DNA of 8,424 nt from Chloroflexota bacterium (GTDB taxonomy: Bacteria; Chloroflexota; Anaerolineae; VGOG01): assembly GCA_030615705.1 (NCBI GenBank), contig JAUWYT010000050.1:1-8424 (forward strand). Direction: 5' to 3'. Below, one piece after another: positions 6,920-8,424 of the stretch. The position numbers and the translations under genes are program-made. The notes under the pieces are model-generated. The model was not told the origin of the DNA, did not search any database, and worked only from the letters and a program-made list of their open reading frames with translations. Each line of letters starts with the position of its first letter. The stretch's first letter is position 1.

Positions 6920-7276
6920 ATGAAGAAGGAAAGCCCTGATGTCCAAGTGTATGCAGGTCAGGAATTCTATTGGGGGAAAAAGCCCTCGGCAATGTGTGAC
7001 AGGGCCATGGAGATTATTGGACCCGGCGCGGATTTTCACCCCAAGCTACTGGACCTGGGCTGTGGTGAAGGAAGAAATGCTGTCTACTTCGCCAAACACG
7101 GCTTTGAGGTTGTCGGCCTCGATTTGTCTCTGCCTGGCCTGGTGAAAACGAGGAGGTACGCTGAGGAAGTCGGAGTTTGCGTCGAAACAATCCACGCTGA
7201 CATCATAAACTACGAGCTTGAAGATGCCTACGACGTCATCTTCTCGACGGGGACGGGGGAATCGCCCGTGCTCTAG
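6920..7276 (+). pseudogene. SAM-dependent methyltransferase (class I), C-terminally truncated
   Basis: The 118-residue reading frame starts at ATG 6920 behind GAGGGGG and encodes the first half of a class I methyltransferase. EFYWGKKPSAMCDRAMEI leads into motif I LLDLGCGEGRNAVYFAKHGF (43-62), then VVGLDLS with the acidic SAM-ribose ligand (64-70), a helix LVKTRRYAEEVGV (74-86), the IHADI segment (91-95) and motif IV start DAYDVIFSTG (102-111). After that the family sequence stops abruptly: the frame continues as TGESPVL and ends at 7276. About 80 residues, including the rest of the Rossmann fold and any substrate-binding part, are missing. Resemblance is to TehB-like or type-11/12 methyltransferases; substrate unknown. 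With an incomplete fold it is probably inactive. It converges with the C39-like gene, 35 bp away. Confidence 0.82.
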
Positions 7277-7282
7277 TGCTGG

Positions 7283-7295
7283 CACGCCAGGCGTG
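7283..7295. repeat. Perfect 6-bp palindrome in the convergent gap
   Basis: CACGCC-A-GGCGTG lies between the two convergent stop codons, within non-family DNA that begins at the methyltransferase break (about 7245). There is no T-run on either strand, so it is at best a weak bidirectional terminator and may simply belong to the inserted sequence that truncated the methyltransferase. Confidence 0.35.
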
Positions 7296-7311
7296 GTTCC
7301 GGGCCATCGCC

Positions 7312-8424
7312 CTATTCGAGGAGAGGGAGCTTCGATGGGTGGACATAGTGTGAGGGCGCTCTCTCTTTTGAGGGGCGCATGATGACGGCCATGTTCCCCA
7401 AAACAGCCCACGAGCGCTCAAAATCGCTCCACTGGCGAGTGTACACCTGCGCGCCGTCCAGGATTCTCACTTCACGACTGTTGTAGCCGATGACCGTGAC
7501 CGTGTGTTCGTAACGGGCAACGATGGTGCGACTTCCATCGGAAGCGGTGTAAGGTACCGGTGTCCCCAGGGCAACCTGCCCAGTGACCCAAACGATGACC
7601 GGCCGACCCGCCGCAATTTCCGAGCGCAGGGCGTCCAGGGGGAAGTTGCGCACAGCCTGGGCGTCCAGTCCGTAAGTCCGCAACAGCACGGCCACTGGCT
7701 CAGCGTGCACGCCGTAGGGATGGGGCGGGATTTGCCCCCACGAGCCATGCGCATCGCCGACGAAGCCTTTATCTGGATTATCGGACAGCGGAAAGCGTTG
7801 GGAAAACTCCAGCTCGTCAATGTCTACCCCAAAGTAGGCGGCCCAGTCCACTGCCGAACGTGTTTCACAACCCAGTGGCAACGACTGAGGACGTCCTGAG
7901 ATGCGAGTAATGTTGGCTTCCGGCGGGACTGTCGGTGTTGCTGTGTCTGTGGGTGTCGGGGTGTGATTGGGGGTGTTGGCAGGCGTGGCGCTTGCCCTGA
8001 GCATAGTCGAAGGGGTCGGCGTGGGGGTGGGTACACCCTTGGCTCGCAGCACGTCCTCTGTCTGTCCCCGTTCCAGACAGAGTTGCCAGTTGAAGAACTC
8101 CTGCAGGGTCTCCTCAGGATAAATCTGCAGCATGGCCTGGTACCAGGTCAAACCATCGGTGTTCTGGTAGTGCCAGAATTCCCGGCCCAGGCTGTCCCAT
8201 CGCCAGTCGTAGTCCTCTTCCTCGAAGGCGGAGATGCGGTGCCAGCCATGTCGCCCGGCGATGGCTGTGAAGTCCTCGTAGTAGCCTGACGGGATGGAGA
8301 CGGGGCGACCGCCAGCCTGGTAGGCCTCGGGCTCCTTCTCTTTATCCAGCAGGAACCAGAACACCCAGGGGCGCTCGATGAGAGGGCGGCCCTGGCTGCC
8401 ATCCTGGGCCCGGCAGCGGATGAA
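7312..8424 (-). CDS. C39-like cysteine peptidase-domain protein with Thr/Pro linker (N-terminus off right edge)
   Basis: The frame is open to the window edge (370 residues visible). The GTG at 8364 is unlikely to be the start, because family-like sequence (RPLIERPWVFWFLLDKE) continues upstream without a stop. Three parts are visible. First is an N-terminal region rich in Trp and Tyr with GYYEDFTAIAGRHGW and REFWHYQNTDGLTWYQAM, which I do not recognise. Second, about residues 131-170, is a Thr/Pro linker (TPTPTP, TPTDTATPTVPP) interrupted by a repeat-derived stretch STMLRASATP. Third, about 175-350, is a C39-like papain-fold domain with Cys186 in LPLGCETRSA, HAEPVAVLLRTYGL, His307 in YEHTVTVIGY and Asp323 in RILDG, a plausible triad. 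Such proteins are usually exported and cell-surface attached; the signal would lie outside the window. The target is unknown, and activity as a peptidase is inferred only from the triad. Confidence 0.8.
   Translation of the reverse strand, partial: FIRCRAQDGSQGRPLIERPWVFWFLLDKEKEPEAYQAGGRPVSIPSGYYEDFTAIAGRHGWHRISAFEEEDYDWRWDSLGREFWHYQNTDGLTWYQAMLQIYPEETLQEFFNWQLCLERGQTEDVLRAKGVPTPTPTPSTMLRASATPANTPNHTPTPTDTATPTVPPEANITRISGRPQSLPLGCETRSAVDWAAYFGVDIDELEFSQRFPLSDNPDKGFVGDAHGSWGQIPPHPYGVHAEPVAVLLRTYGLDAQAVRNFPLDALRSEIAAGRPVIVWVTGQVALGTPVPYTASDGSRTIVARYEHTVTVIGYNSREVRILDGAQVYTRQWSDFERSWAVLGNMAVIMRPSKERAPSHYVHPSKLPLLE
7991..8017. repeat. Dispersed short repeat, copy 3, inside the C39-like gene linker
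   Basis: In reverse complement the core is CCTTCGACTATGCTCAGG, one base from the tatD copy. It lies in the opposite orientation relative to the coding frame compared with tatD, so it is read here as STMLRASA instead of PEHSRR. It splits the Thr/Pro linker in frame, a position that tolerates insertion. Confidence 0.75.

Overview
The window looks like a chromosomal piece of a Chloroflexota bacterium, most likely Anaerolineae from a metagenome. That is an inference from moderately high GC, TTG/GTG starts, a Thr-Pro linker joined to a C39-like peptidase domain, and several copies of a short dispersed repeat (core CCTTCGRCTRYGCTCAGG). No rRNA or other taxonomic marker is present.

Layout. From about 6460 down to position 1, everything is on the minus strand and reads as one co-directional block: rmd-type GDP-4-keto-6-deoxymannose reductase, a small four-helix-bundle (S23/IVP-like) gene, gmd (GDP-mannose 4,6-dehydratase), a phosphomannomutase/phosphoglucomutase, a decayed hepT (DUF86) remnant, a TatD-family metal hydrolase, a long-chain polyprenyl diphosphate synthase, and the first 73 codons of a family 2 glycosyltransferase that leaves the window at its left edge. 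A promoter-like element with a perfect TATAAT box and 17-bp spacer lies just upstream of rmd. Beyond it (6542-6919) is a repeat-rich intergenic region. Next come a C-terminally truncated SAM methyltransferase on the plus strand (6920-7276) and, convergent with it, a C39-like peptidase-domain protein on the minus strand that runs off the right edge.

How the genes work together. The mutase (Man-6-P to Man-1-P), Gmd (GDP-mannose to GDP-4-keto-6-deoxymannose) and Rmd (reduction to GDP-D-rhamnose) form a pathway for an activated 6-deoxyhexose. The only missing step is the GDP-mannose pyrophosphorylase, which is not in the window. The glycosyltransferase is a plausible user of such a sugar and the polyprenyl synthase could make a lipid carrier or quinone tail, so surface glycan synthesis is a reasonable reading (inference).

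The most interesting signal is the invasion of this operon by short repeats. The four-helix-bundle gene sits between rmd and gmd, which would otherwise be adjacent, and is bracketed by two related arms made of about 8-bp microrepeats. These include a near-identical 28/29-bp direct repeat, and each arm is itself folded as inverted arrays. The arms even supply the stop codons of the genes preceding them. This resembles a small mobile cassette built around an S23/Avd-like protein. Independently, a 7-bp tandem repeat lies in frame inside the glycosyltransferase, and dispersed repeats are inserted in frame inside tatD and inside the linker of the C39-like protein.
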